Part shown: in pieces, positions 11,341-22,974 of the stretch | Numbering within the stretch: the first letter of the stretch is position 1 | Layout: each line of letters begins with the position of its first letter | Assembly: GCA_003255025.1 (NCBI GenBank) | Contig: QANY01013442.1 | Span: 620,001-684,000, forward strand | Reading direction: 5' to 3' | DNA: 64,000 bases | Origin: Datisca glomerata | Lineage: Eukaryota; Streptophyta; Magnoliopsida; Cucurbitales; Datiscaceae | Notes under the pieces: generated by a model | What the model saw: only the letters and a program-made list of their open reading frames with translations | What the model was told of the DNA's origin: nothing | Database searches by the model: none | Position numbers and translations under genes: made by a program

Positions 11341-12006
11341 AAGATCCATGTATTATTTTACATTATGGAATCTATCTCATTATCGACTGCTTCCTTCCAA
11401 AAAGGAGTCTCAGGGTTGGACCTTGCCTCCTTATAGGTTTGAGGTTCAGCCTCCGTCAGGTATGTTAGAAACTCTGGGTCAAATGAGGTACTCGTTTTAG
11501 CTCTTTTACTTCTTCTAAGCTCAGGTTCAGATTCTTCATCAATCTGAGCTCTAGAAAAACTTTCTTCTAATCCTCGTTTGACATTTTGACCGTGTCTTCC
11601 TTCCTTAAAAGGAAACACATTCTCAAAGAATTCTGCATTGACAGACTCCATTATAGAGTTAGTACTTATGTCAGAAATTTATGACCTAATAACCAAAAAT
11701 CTATATGCAGCATTGTTCAATGCATATCCAATGAAAACACAGTCTATTGTCTTAGGTCCAAGCTTTACTCTCTTTGGCAATAGTACTTGTACCTTTGCGA
11801 GACACCCCCACACTTTTAGGATTTTATAGGAAGGTAACTTCCCTTTTCACTCTTCATAAGGAGACTTGTTGGTCTTCTTATGTGGAATCCTGTTAAGTAT
11901 GGTGTTTGCTGTAAGCAAGGCCTCCCCCCACAAATTTTAGGGTAATCCATTACTGTTCAACATATAGTTCACCATATCCTTCAGAGTTCTATTTTTCTTT
12001 CAACCA
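11341..12006 (-). pseudogene. Copia integrase C-terminal part and linker to RT
   Basis: Minus-strand translation shows the acidic linker that precedes copia RT (ELRRSKRAKT, DPEFLTYLTEAEP, FWKEAVDNEIDSIM; 11358-11651). Before it lies the C-terminal integrase region (pieces matching the usual AYPMKTQ/GYALN-type segment around 11700-11930) broken over several frames. It joins the zinc-knuckle/protease/integrase open stretch that ends at 12007. No complete open frame exists here. Confidence 0.75.
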
Positions 12007-13200
12007 TCACATTCTGTTAAGGCGTGTAAGGTGCTGTAGTCTGATGCACAATTTCATGTAGAGCATAAAATTCAGACAGCATAGTGGAGTCATATTCTTC
12101 ACCCGGTCAGATCTAAGCACTTTGATATGTTTACCAAGTTGTTTTTCAACTTCAGACTTGTATGTCTTAAGCATATCCAAAGTCTGATCCTTTGAATGAA
12201 GCAAAAATACATAGCAATATTTACTGAAATCATCAATAGATGTAACAAAATATTTTCTACCTCCCCTACTAGGAGTTAATTTTAAATCATATAAATCACT
12301 ATGTATTAAATCAAGTGAATCATTCGTTCTCTCTACAGATTTAAATGATTTTTTTGTAAATTTAGATTCTACGCATATTTCACATTTATTTACTTTTTCT
12401 AGGTTAAATCTAGGTAGAAATTCTAAATTAATCATCCGTTGTAAGGAACGAAAATTAACACGACCTAATCTAGCATGCCAAATATTAGAAAGTTTAGCGA
12501 TATAAACAGAAGAAGCAACAAAATTATCATTAATAATTGCAGGGGTTACAGCAGACACATTAAGTTTAAAAAGACCATCAAAATTATAACCCTTCCCAAC
12601 AAATATCCCTCCCTTAGTCAGAATAAACTTGCCAGCATCAAAGACAAACTTAAATCCACTTTTACATAAAAGAGATCCTGAAACCAAATTTCTACGAATT
12701 TCAGGCACATGCAGGATGTCTAGGAGAGTAAGTTGTATTCCGGATGTGAATTTCAGCACAACCTTTCTTTTTCCCTTAACAACAGCTTCTGAGGCGTTCC
12801 CCATATAGAGAACCTCATCTTTATCAAGCTCAGCATAAGTTGAAAAGATAGTTCGGTCGCTGCACATGTGCTTCGTAGCACCAGTGTCGACCCTCCATTC
12901 CTTGGCGTCAGTGACCATACAGATCTCAGAAATCATTGCACAGAGATCATCTATCTCTATCATATTTGCTTGGTTCATTTTCCCGCTGTTACGGGTTTGG
13001 TTACAATCATTCTGATCTTTCTTAAACCGGCACTCCTTTGCCCTGTGTCCGGCTTTACCGCACACCCAGCAATTGGCCTTAATGTGTTTATCTGAATTAC
13101 CTTTTTGAGCGTTGCTCGTCGATGTCTTCCTTTTCTTGTCCGGTGGATTGGATTTATTTCCTTCTATTACATTAGCTTTCATTCCATAGGTTGCCCACAT
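12007..13200 (-). pseudogene. Copia zinc knuckle, aspartic protease and integrase N-terminal/core
   Basis: A 397-codon open stretch. In order it contains a CCHC zinc knuckle (CWVCGKAGHRAKEC, about residues 44-57), an aspartic protease active site (WRVDTGATKHMC, about 102-113) and the GAG-pre-integrase/HHCC region (IWHARLGRVNFRSLQ, CEICVESKFTKKS). The beginning of the integrase core follows (SIDDFSKYCYVFLL, LRSDRVKN), where the frame is lost. In a live element the protease cleaves the polyprotein and integrase inserts the cDNA. The last catalytic residues of integrase lie beyond the frameshift. Confidence 0.93.
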
Positions 13201-13822
13201 CGCTTTCTTTCATTTTTCTGGTTGTCCTCCTCTATCCGCAGTCGAACAATCAGATCCTCCATGCTGAGCTCCTTACGTTTGTGCTTCAGATAATTCTTGA
13301 AGTCCTTCCATGACGGTGACAGCTTCTCGATGATGGAAGCGACTTGGAACGGTTCATTCACGATCATCCCCTCGACCTTCCTGTTGTTGAAGATGATCTG
13401 CAACTCCTCCATTTGACTGATTATCATGTTCTTATCATCCATCTCGTATTTCAGAAATTTCCCGACGATAAATTTCTTCATCTCGGCATCCTCCATTTTG
13501 TATTTCTTTTCCAAGGCTTGCCACAGTTCCTTTGTCATTTTGAATGACGAGTTGACGTTGTAGAGGGTGTCTACCAAGCTGTTCAAGATATAGTTTCGAC
13601 AAAGGAAATCTGAATGGATCCGGCTTCCCGTGCAGATGCTAGTTCCTTCGATTGTCCTTCCATCGGTGCAGGAGGAATATCGCCAGTTAGTAGATGTGCT
13701 AGATTGAGAGTGGTCAGATAGAAGACCATCTTCTGTTGCCATTGTTTGAAGTCGTCCCCTTTGAATTTTTCTGGTCTCTCAGTGTGCAGAGTTTTGATTC
13801 CAGCAGATTGTTCCATGATTAT
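13179..13822 (-). pseudogene. Copia gag capsid region, frameshifted
   Basis: Coding begins at the ATG at 13822, only about 11 bp inside the 5' LTR edge (MEQSAGIKTLHTERPEKF, GDDFKQWQQKMVFYL). That frame closes at 13583. The homologous continuation (NYILNSLVDTLYNVNSS, TKELWQALEKKYKMEDA, LKYEMDDKN, SMEDLIVRLRIEED) is in another frame running to 13179. This is the UBN2-type gag of plant copia elements, which forms the virus-like particle. A frameshift around 13590-13620 breaks it, and a further frame change separates it from the zinc knuckle. Confidence 0.9.
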
Positions 13823-13833
13823 TGTCTTTAGAT

Positions 13834-14680
13834 TGTTGTGTGTAAAGATGGAACAAGATGCTTTCATTAACCAACGATTACAAAAAAATATGGAACGATT
13901 ACAATGTAAATGCAACAGAAATGATAACTGCAAAATTTATCAGATCTAATAAATAAGGTAAATGAAAAATGATTACAGCAAAATTAGAACTGAAAATACG
14001 ATGTAGATCGAGGATTGCTCGAAAGCAATGTCCTAAAAACAATAATCATCCTCCACAGGGTGTTTGGAGACTCCGACGAATCGTCTCTGCAGGATACAAC
14101 GATCTAAGTCAGCGTACGTCAACCGATTACTCTGACTCTCACAGAACTCTTTTTGTATTTCTTTCAATATGCAGGATGCTTGGTGATTGAGTGTTGTTCT
14201 GTACGTAAAAAAATGAAGCTAATGATGCCCTATTCTAATATATCGTTCAAGGCTTGGAGAGCAAGCCAAACGTGTAGATAAATTAGAATCAGATTTTTGA
14301 TGATACTGTGGGATAATGGAGAGATTTTATGGATAATGGAGATATTTTAATTATCTTCTGCAGATAATATTGTGTTTGGAAATATTTTCTTCCTCTCTAA
14401 ATGAATCAAAGAAATTTTATTCAAAAATTAAATCTTTTGATCGAACTGTACCAGTCACGCATGAAGGAAAGACCATGTGCCATCTAGGTTCTCTCTACCT
14501 CACAAAATGTGGGGTGCCCCTTGGGGCTTACCTCAAGGTATGAATGTTGGTTTTATAAACCCAACATTTTTTCCTTGAGTTTCCAATGTGGGACAAATTC
14601 TCACTCTATTTCACATCACACACTTTCATTCACTTTTCATTTTTTCCTTGATTTTTCCTCTTCTTCTTTTCTCTCCAACA
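13834..14680 (-). repeat. 5' LTR of the copia element at 8509-14680
   Basis: 847 bp, homologous to 8509-9339. In element orientation it starts TGTTGGAG and ends ...ACACACAACA. It differs from its partner by many substitutions and small indels, indicating an old insertion. Confidence 0.95.
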
Positions 14681-15799
14681 GCTCCCTGCTTGTCTCCTTC
14701 AGCCACTGCCCAATTCTTGTCAAGTATGGGAAGACATAACCATGGATTTTCATTGAAGGCTTGCCACCATCCCAAGGCAAGAACACAATCTTTGTAATTG
14801 TCTATCGGCTTAGTAAATCAGCTCACATCTTGGCCTTAACCCACCCTTTTTCTGCCAAGATGGTAGCTGAAAAATTTGTCGAGGGAGTAGTCAAATTGCA
14901 CGGCATGCCCAGATCAATCATCAGTGGCCGTGATCCTATTTTCATCAGCAACTTTTGGAGTGAATTCCTCAAATTGTCCGGCACCCAGCTGAAAATGCGC
15001 TCGGCATACCACCGACAAACTGATGGCCAGTCTGAAGTTGTCAATCACTCTGTTGAGCAATATCTACACTGTTTCGTTCACCAGCAACCACGAAACTGGT
15101 ATTCTCTTCTTCCTTGGGAAGAATTCTGGTATAATATAGCCTACCATGCTTCGACTAGAATGTCACATTTTCAAGCTCTGTATGGGTGACCTCCTCCCAT
15201 GATTCCCCAATATCAATTAGACTCTTCTCCTGTTCATGAGGTCAACCAACAATTGGCCGCGTGCAATGTTCTTCTCCAACAACTCAAGCTCAACTTACAT
15301 CAAGCTTCCAACCGGATGAAACAAATGGCTGATTCAAAATGGCGTGACATCGAATTCAATGAAGGCCTTGTTTTCCCTTAAACTACATCCTTATCGACAA
15401 CACACAATGTTCAAATGAGCGTCTCAAAAACTAGCTCACAGGTTTTATGGGCCTTTGCCATTGAGAAACGCATCGACAAGGCAGCTTACCAACTCCAACT
15501 TCCTGAAGGTTCTCGCATACATCTAGTATTCCATGTTTCTTTATTAAAGAAGAAGATCGGTGATGCAAGTGCTAGTTGTCCTACTTTGCCACCTCTCGAT
15601 GATGCTGGTGCCCCCATCATCGAACCTGAGAAAATAATCGATACTCGCTGGAATTAAAAAAGGGGGAATTTTTTTTAAGAAAGCTTGGTCCACTGGAAAC
15701 GCCTTCCTATTGAAGATGCCACTTGAGAGAATGTTGCAGAACTGCACGATAAATTCCCTGACTTGCGCCTTGAGGACAAGGTTCCAGTCAAAGGGGGAT
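14681..15799 (+). pseudogene. Ty3/gypsy integrase core and chromodomain, continuation of 8091-8508
   Basis: After the copia insertion the gypsy integrase resumes. A frame change near 14760 leads to FVIVYRLSKSAHILALTHPF, then DPIFISNFWSEF and RSAYHRQTDGQSEVVN, the usual DDE core region of plant chromovirus integrase. A stop at 15187 precedes PPPMIPQYQLDSS. The C-terminal part continues (QLQLPEGSRIHLVFHVSLLK, 15490-15545) and a chromodomain-like end (LVHWKRLPIEDAT, a TGA where tryptophan is expected, then ENVAELHDKFPDL) lies at 15685-15760. A purine tract AAAGGGGGAT at 15790-15799 immediately precedes the LTR. Stops at several points make it dead. Confidence 0.92.
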
Positions 15800-16172
15800 T
15801 GATAAGTGACGTAGGTCTCAACGTGCTTCTTGGCCAAACCAGAAATACTTGGACTGAGTGCTTCATGTCCATCAGAGCAGAAGTCCACTAAAAAAATCCA
15901 GTCAGTAGTCCGTTTATTGTTTCTAGTCTTAGGTCAGTTGGAGTCCTATTTCTCTGGAAATTTGTTATTTCTGCTTCCATGATTTAATTTCTGTTTGTTC
16001 ACAATAGTTGTGGTCATGAGTTTAGGAAGAGTTGTTAGAAAACGTATGTATTTAACTGCTTCAATGAATGGAAGGACACAGAGTAACATATTACCCAAAT
16101 TGTGGCATGTTCTCACCCGAAGAGGGTAATTCTTAAACTTTTATTTCTGAAGCTTTGGCTGGGACCTATCAA
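15800..16172 (+). repeat. 3' LTR of the first Ty3/gypsy element
   Basis: Begins TGATAAGTGACGTAGG right after the polypurine tract. The first 370 bp or so match the inverted copy at 7703-8090. The LTR probably extends somewhat further (to between 16200 and 16390), but its 3' end cannot be set because no complete second copy exists in the window. Confidence 0.85.
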
Positions 16173-18469
16173 AACTTATTACAAAAAATCCCAAAAATCA
16201 AATAAACCCAAAAATCCTAAATCCCATTTCAGTCGCTTCCTACCCTTTATTTCATCTTCTCCCTTACTCTATATCTGTCACTATCCCCAAACCCTAACCA
16301 TATATCCTCTATCTCTCATCCACAGTTGCTAGATCCGACCAAGCACGCACCAACACCAGCTCAGTCTTGCATCGTGGTAAGGTAAGCGTTATTCTTACTC
16401 ACTTTCTTTCTCCTCGCCTTCTTCCTCATGCCTCCTTCCTCCGCGCCTTTTTCCTCCGAGTATTCTTCCTTTATAACGTGTTGTTTCTCACAATATTAGG
16501 AGTTTTGATGCTTTCCATCCATGATTCTTCAGCAACCATCTTCTTTCCTGATAAGAATACTTTTATGGTGAATTCTCTCTTTAAAGCTAAAGATTATATA
16601 TATAGTCATATGATTGGCTAACATTTTCATCTCTTTAAAATAATATAGATCATTTGTGTATTACGCAACATGCTGGAATGGGCAGTTCTCAACAACTATT
16701 TATAAGAATGAAAATTGTTTCAACCAAATTCAAGTTCATGCATTAGCCAACTTTAAGATACTCTCTTATTCTGAATGTATACATGAATTGAAATGTCAGT
16801 CGCAATATCTGATTTTTTGGATAAGAGTGCACGATGTTTGAAGCTAAATATTTATGAATGTGGTCATAGTATCCAAATCTGAACATTGATATAGTAAAAT
16901 AGAAATATAATTCTAATAATGAAAAAAATAGAAGTTTGGTTCATATGACCCAGGTTGTGGTTCCAACAACAAATACATGGACTAAATCTTGAAACGTGGA
17001 TCTAAAATTAAAAAAAGAAACGCAAAGGAAAATTAGGGTATTTAAAAGTTTCTCCTCCCCTTAACATTTTTTTTAAGATACTATAGATTATAGATGTTTA
17101 GTATTGCTTCATATTTTGGAATATTACATTACTAGAATATTAAATGTAGTTTCAATGAATATAGCATGTAATGATTTAACACATTCATTCAAAAATTTCT
17201 CAAAACACGTGCATCGTATGTGTAAGTGAACTGTAACAATAAAATTAAGAAAGAGATGAGAATCATTTTTTGATTATTTTATCCACATATTATTCATACA
17301 TTGGCAAAAAATCTTCTAATTTACATGCATCATAAAAGAATTGGTTACTTCTATAATTATAATAAATGAAGAAAAATAGGCATTGATTTTTTAGATTCAT
17401 TCACTTATTTAATGAATTTAAAAATTAGCAAATAATTAATAAATAGTTTTGAAGTTAATTTTCATATCAATTAATATGAAGGAATCAAAGCAATTATTTA
17501 ATATGTCCTGAAGATATTTACAACTTTCTACCCATTTATCCGCACATAGAGGAAAATTGAATGCCTTTATAAAATTTAACTTAATAGAATTTAAAATATA
17601 ATTCAGTTATAACATATTTTTGGAAACATCAATTATGTTGTATTTTATATAATACTATAATTAATATGGTACATAAACATCGCTACACAAAAATTGCAAA
17701 TAAAAAATTAAATTCGCAATGCAAATGGAAAAAAGAAGATCAAGTTTAACATAAAATATGAAAGAGATAATATAACTTTAAGGTACCACTTTTTCTTTCT
17801 AAATTTTCAGCGTGCATTTCCACTATATTCTCTAAATTTTATTTCTTAGAAACATGTATGATGTTCTACAAGTTGGTTGAAATAATAATAATAATATATT
17901 AATAAATAAAATAACGATGATTTTAGCTAAATATATAATAGATTTGCACAAACGTGCATCACACATTATATTAACTATTAATATAAAAAGAGGAGAGGTG
18001 GTGCTTGTGAAATCAAATAGTAATTCTGTAATTATGTAGGTAATTAGTAATGGCAATCTGTAATTAAGTAGGCAAGTAATGTAACAAGTATGCCTCATAA
18101 AAGAATCTTGGTCCTGTAATCGCGTATGACACTATCCTGGTCTAACCAACTCACCTAGACTAACCCCATCCCTAACCTAATTTTGAGATTTTTCCCATCC
18201 TAATCCCGTTTAGGTCGAGATTGTGATTGAAATTTATAATCGGGACAGGATTTTCATCCAGCCCGAAACATCCTAGTTGTCCCATCCCATCACGCTCAAA
18301 CTCAGAAAGCAAGCCCAACAGACCTTATTACTTGTTAGATATTATTGCAACACAGTGTAGCAAACTTGCAACATAGTGTTACAATTTTGCACATTGCAAT
18401 ACTCTCTACAATGTTGCAATTGCAGCACATTATTGAAAATTTGTAACAGAGAGTTGCAATTTGCAACAT
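16173..18469. other. AT-rich region without recognisable genes
   Basis: The first 200 bp are probably the rest of the gypsy LTR. The remainder is AT-rich, with no coding similarity. A CACGTGCATCGTATGTG hairpin-like word at about 17205 resembles decayed Helitron ends but has no partner. At 18350-18470 the word TTGCAA/GTTGCAA recurs many times, giving a local simple-sequence patch just before the direct repeat at 18470. Confidence 0.5.
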
Positions 18470-18571
18470 GTTATGACTTTGAGCCTAAGAAATCACAGGC
18501 CCAATCGCATAAGAGGTGCCCCAACCCATCTACTAGACTATTTGTCAAACCTCAACTAAAAATGGGATAAA
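18470..18571 (+). repeat. 102-bp direct repeat, left copy (end of a gypsy polyprotein)
   Basis: This block aligns without gaps to 21917-22018, with 14 mismatches in 102 bp counted by eye. The right copy is the last part of the gypsy coding region plus the purine tract before the LTR. Its presence here, upstream of the protease/RT region and without an LTR, means the left end of the second gypsy element is rearranged. Confidence 0.88.
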
Positions 18572-21500
18572 TGTAAAGGAAAGTTATTTTCTTTTTATGG
18601 TATCTCATGAAGAAGATGACAATATTATTGAAAAATCAGAGTTAACTAGTACAATAGAAAGCAATGCATTATCCTCGAATATCCCATAAATCAGTCTTCA
18701 CGCAATGGTCGGCCAAACCTTTCCTAGACATTACACCTAAACGTCATATCGGTGATGTGAAAGTTCAAATATTGATTGACAGAGGTAGTAATTGCATGGG
18801 GCAGATGTTGTTCGTAGAGTTTTATGTAGAGTAATTGCAAAGGGCAAATGTTATTCTTAGAGTTTAATGGTTAGAATTGCTTGGTAAAATTACGATGGAC
18901 TAAAGGCTTTGTATATGGAATTTGAATGGAACGGATCAACTATTCATCTGTAAGGGGAACCATTGATTCATATGGAGCAAAATCAACTTAATCAACTTCG
19001 TCGTTTATCCAAATAAGAATGTATCTCTCAATACTTTCAATTATTTACTTTTAATGCTGGGGAGGGAGCTAGTACAACAGATGCTCGATTACCTGATCCT
19101 TTATTGTCCTTGTTGAGTGAGTATGAGGATGTGCTTTCTGAACCTCAACCTTACCACCATACAATCTTATTAATCATAAAATACATATGTTTCCAAACAC
19201 TAAAACTATAAATGTGAAGTCATATAGATACTCTTATTTTCATAAATATGAAATGGAAAAGGTAGTTTCTGAAATGCTTGAGTCAGGACTCATAAGGCCA
19301 AGCCAAAGCCCTTTCTTTCACTAGTTTTGTTAGTTAAAAAGAAATATGGAACATGGAGGTTTTGTGCCGATTATAGGGTGTTAAGCAATGCCACGGTCAA
19401 GGACAAGTTTCCGATTCCAGTAGTAGATGAGCTACTTGACGAGCTCCATGGAGCTACTATTTTTTCCAAGATTGATTTACGCGCGGGCTATCATCAAATA
19501 AGGGTGAATTCTAGAGACAATCCTAAAACGGCTTTCCGAATGCATCAAGGTAATTACGAGTTCGTTGTAATGCAGTTTGGCCTCACAAACGCTTCTACGA
19601 CCTTCCAAGGTATGATGATTTAAGCTTTTCGAGACTTCTTACGCGAACGCGCCATCATTTATTTTGACGATTCTGTTTTATAGCAAACCAATGGAGGAGC
19701 ATTATTGTCATCTACAAGAGGTCCTACAGTGCCTCCGTTCGAACTCTTACATAGCAAAAAGATCAAAATGATCATTTGCAAAATCTGATTGAGTATTTGG
19801 GTCATGTGGCTGTAGAAAAAGGGGTTGCTCCAGATCTTTTCAAAACTGGCTGTAGTGAATGAATGGCCTATTCCTCATAACCTAAAAACACTTCAAGGAT
19901 TTTTAGGCCTCACAGGTTATTACCAAAAATTTATGTTTCGTTATGCTTCAATCACCAGTCCCCTAACTGATATGCTGAAAAATGATTGTTTCAAGTGGTC
20001 ACCAGAAGTTCAAGTAGCTTTTGACACTCTCAAGCAATCTTTAATACGATCTTATATTCTGGCTCTACTGACTTTTACCCTTCCATTTACCATCCAGACA
20101 GATGCATCTGGTTCTGGCATTGGGGCTGTTTTATTACAACAAGATCACCCCATTGCTTATTCAGTAAGAAGCCTAATTCTACACTTTCTAAAGCTTCAGC
20201 TTATGTTCATGAATTGTACACGGTTACACAAGCTGTTATTAAATGGCGTCAATATTTGCTTGGGGGTCATTTTTCATTTCACACAGACCACCACAGTTTG
20301 AAGGACATTTTGAACCAGACCATTCAAACACCAGAGCAGCAAAAGTATCTCGTCAAGCTGTTGGGTTCTAGCTTTGATATATCTTATAAACTGGGAAAAA
20401 TTGACATTGTGGTAGAGGCACTTTCTCGGCAATACATTGAGGAGAAACCCCAAACTGTAATTCAATTTCTCGCCCTCATTATTCCAATATTTAGCTTTGT
20501 TGATGAAACGAGACTAGAAATGCAAATTGACGTGTACTATGCAACCTTGTTTGATAAAATTAATCATCATCAACCTGAGTTTTTTCCTTTCACGGAGAAG
20601 GAAGGACTATTATACAAGGGGCGTAGGCTAGTTATCAATCCATCTTCTCCTATTCGACAGAAACTACTTTTTGAGTATCATTCATCACCATTAGCGGGTC
20701 ACATGAGAGTCAACAAAACACTTTCTCATCTTTCTGCCAGTTTCTATTGGGAAAAAAATGGAGCAGGATGTGCGCTAGCTTGTAAATTTTTGCCATGTGT
20801 GTCAAAAGACAAAATACTCTACATCAGTTGCTTCGAGTTTGTTGCAACCCTTACCTGTTCCTACCAATGTATGAGAAGATATTAGTTTGGATTTCATTAT
20901 AGGATTGCCCAGTTCTCATAACTATACAATTATACTTGTGGTGGTTGATCGACTTTCGAAGTATGGTCATTTTGGGCCACCAAAAAATGGATTCTACTGC
21001 GCTGCAAAGTTATTTGCTAAAATGGTGGTTAAGCAACAAGGCTTTACGAAGTCTATAGTCTTAGATCGTGACTTGATTTTTCTTCATAAGTTTTGAAAGG
21101 ATGTCTTCCACTTGAGTAAGACTTCTTTACGCATCTCCAACGCCTACCATCCACAATCCGACGCACAAAATGAGATTCTCAATAGGTGTTTGGAATAATA
21201 TCTGGGTGCATTTGTGCACGAACAACCTGAAAATTATGTCACAGCACAATTGTCCACTCTACCACAAAAATTACACCATTTGAAGTCATGTTTGGTAAGC
21301 CACCTCCCGCTTTTCCATCATATTCTCTTGGTCTTTCTACCATAGAGGCAGTGGACTCTTCATTGGCTACATGTGAGGAACTTCTTACCAAACTCTGCAA
21401 TAACATGGTTCACGCTCAGCAACGAATGGCTACTCAGGCTAACAAACATCGGAAGGAGTTTTCCATGGATGTTGGTCAATGGTGTTATGTTAAGCTTCAA

Positions 21501-22029
21501 CCTTATAAGCAGCAGTGTGTTGGGAAACACTCATTCTAAACTAAGCAAAAGGTATTATGGCCCTTTTCGTATTGAAAAATGAATCGAAACCATGGCCTAT
21601 AAGCTTAGATTACTGAACTCGTCTCACATTCACCCAGTGTTTTCACGTATCCTTGCTCAAATTATGCCCCAATCCAGCTGAAGCTACTCATTTACAATCA
21701 CCACATACTTCTGTTGACAACAATCCCATTTTATCACCTTTGGCTGCCTTTGAATTCGCGTACAGTAAAATAAAATGGCAAATGGGTGTCATAGGTTCTG
21801 GTGCAATGGAGTGGCCTACCTTTAGAAAGACTTCGTGGGAAGATCTTGCATCGTTTTGTGATCTATATCCATTTTTTAACCTTGAGGACAACGTTTCCAC
21901 TGATGAGGAGGGTAATGTTATGCCTTTGAGCCCAAGAAATCACAAGTCCAGTGGCGTGAGAGGTGCCCCAACCCATCTCCTAGGCTATGTGTCAAACCTT
22001 AAGTAAAAAGGGGATAAAACAATTATAGG
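18572..22029 (+). pseudogene. Second Ty3/gypsy chromovirus pol, multiply broken
   Basis: The plus-strand order is a decayed protease (ILIDRGSNCMG region near 18770-18810) and RT from about 19230 ([58 protein letters not shown], then IIYFDD at 19648-19670). Next comes RNase H (LPFTIQTDASGSGIGAVLLQ; FHTDHHSLKDILNQ), integrase zinc-binding (AGHMRVNKTLSHL), integrase core (MDFIIGLPSSHNYTIILVVV; ISNAYHPQSDAQNEI) and a chromodomain-like C-terminus (TSWEDLASFCDLYPFFNLED, 21832-21890). There are at least six stops or frameshifts. Gag is missing or unrecognisable. In life it would have copied and integrated the element; here it is a relic. Sequence and LTR differ from the first gypsy element, so it is a separate family. 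Confidence 0.92.
21917..22018 (+). repeat. 102-bp direct repeat, right copy
   Basis: Partner of 18470-18571. It covers the C-terminal tail of the gypsy polyprotein (MPLSPRNHK...) and the purine tract AAAAAGGGGAT just before the 3' LTR. Confidence 0.88.
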
Positions 22030-22242
22030 TGTTAGAATTGTTAGAACTCAGTCAAAGAAATTGTTAGCTTTCAGTTTCAGGAAAATCAGTTGTAATATGT
22101 TAATCCATTCTGTTATGCAATGTAGCTAAGGGGTATAAAGAATCCAAGTATGGTAAGAAAAATATACGAATAATCTTCTGCCTTTATCTTCTCTTTATTC
22201 TTTAATTTCTTTTTAAGATTCTGTTTCTTGCTCATATTCAAC
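22030..22242 (+). repeat. Probable 3' LTR of the second gypsy element
   Basis: Starts TGTTAGAATTG shortly after the purine tract and contains a GGGTATAAAG TATA-like box (about 22131). A possible CA end is at about 22242. No second LTR copy is present to confirm the end. Confidence 0.4.
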
Positions 22243-22595
22243 TTCTTGGAGATTAGCCTTCTCGATCAAGCTTAGTAACTAAAATAAACACCTTACGTAA
22301 TGTTGCCATTTTACAACTATATGAGACTGCTTGTTCCGTCACGGGGCCTATCGCCAGGCCTAAAATTATGGGATGAGAATGGAATAGGAGTTTTGGTTTG
22401 AGACAAGGAAGGGATCGCCTCTGGACGAGACGAGCCTAAAAATTTCGAGGACGAACCTTAATAACAAGTATCAAGATATAAATAAAGAGAGTGAGAAAGA
22501 GAATGAAGAAGATGGTGATCCTATCGGTATTTAAAGAACCATGCATAATAGTAGTTCTTTTTTATTAGAGAACATAAATATGTGCACTAAACTCC

Positions 22596-22652
22596 TGCCA
22601 CGTAGCCCCTACAGACATCCAATAAAATGCCAGAATAAAGCCATGCCACGTA
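22596..22652 (+). promoter_or_regulatory. Two TGCCACGTA boxes upstream of SPPA
   Basis: Identical TGCCACGTA words at 22596-22604 and 22644-22652, 48 bp apart and about 300 bp before the likely transcription start. The ACGT core is the binding site class of plant bZIP factors (HY5, ABF type). Arabidopsis SPPA is reported as light-induced, which would fit. The regulatory role here is inference only. Confidence 0.4.
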
Positions 22653-22886
22653 ATCAGAAGCATATGTCTATGCGAGAAGATGATGTGGGAAAAACTTAAC
22701 CTTGTTCAGTTCGTCATCCCGTTCCCATTTTTCTTTCTTTAATAATAAAAATAAGTTGATAATATACCACTTACCGAAATAAATTCACTATTTTTTTATT
22801 ATGATTAATGGAAATTTTATTGAAGATTTTAAAGTTCTAAACGATTAAGTAAAAATTAATAGTATTATTGTCATTAGGATCGTCAT

Positions 22887-22897
22887 TATAATATATA
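22887..22897 (+). promoter_or_regulatory. TATA box of SPPA
   Basis: TATAATATATAG lies about 80 bp before the start codon at 22975, which leaves room for a short 5' leader of roughly 45-55 bp containing CT-rich sequence (TTCTTCTTCC), typical of plant leaders. Confidence 0.5.
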
Positions 22898-22974
22898 GTA
22901 ATTAAGATAAAGGATCCTTTCTGTCCATTCTTCTTCTTCCTCCACAGTTTGCAAGGAGAGTTCCTTGCAGAGAA

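Larger units (their letters stand above)
8509..14680 (-). mobile_element. Complete but inactive Ty1/copia LTR retrotransposon inserted in gypsy integrase
   Basis: The 6172-bp element lies on the minus strand. Its LTRs (8509-9339 and 13834-14680) both begin TGTTGTGTGTA and end CCAACA on the plus strand. Next to the 3' LTR is a purine tract, the reverse complement of ATCCTCCACAT at 9340. Flanking pentamers CCTCC (8504-8508) and GCTCC (14681-14685) fit a 5-bp target duplication with one change. Domain order along the minus strand is gag, zinc knuckle, protease, integrase, reverse transcriptase, RNase H, the copia order. Stops and frameshifts occur in gag, integrase and RT. The insertion splits the integrase of a gypsy element, which is therefore older. 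No standard initiator-Met primer-binding site is seen just inside the 5' LTR. Confidence 0.95.

Noticed and set aside
16102..16621. Short hydrophobic plus-strand frames after the gypsy LTR
   Set aside because: They are CT-rich LTR-type sequence with no conserved motif or regulatory context.
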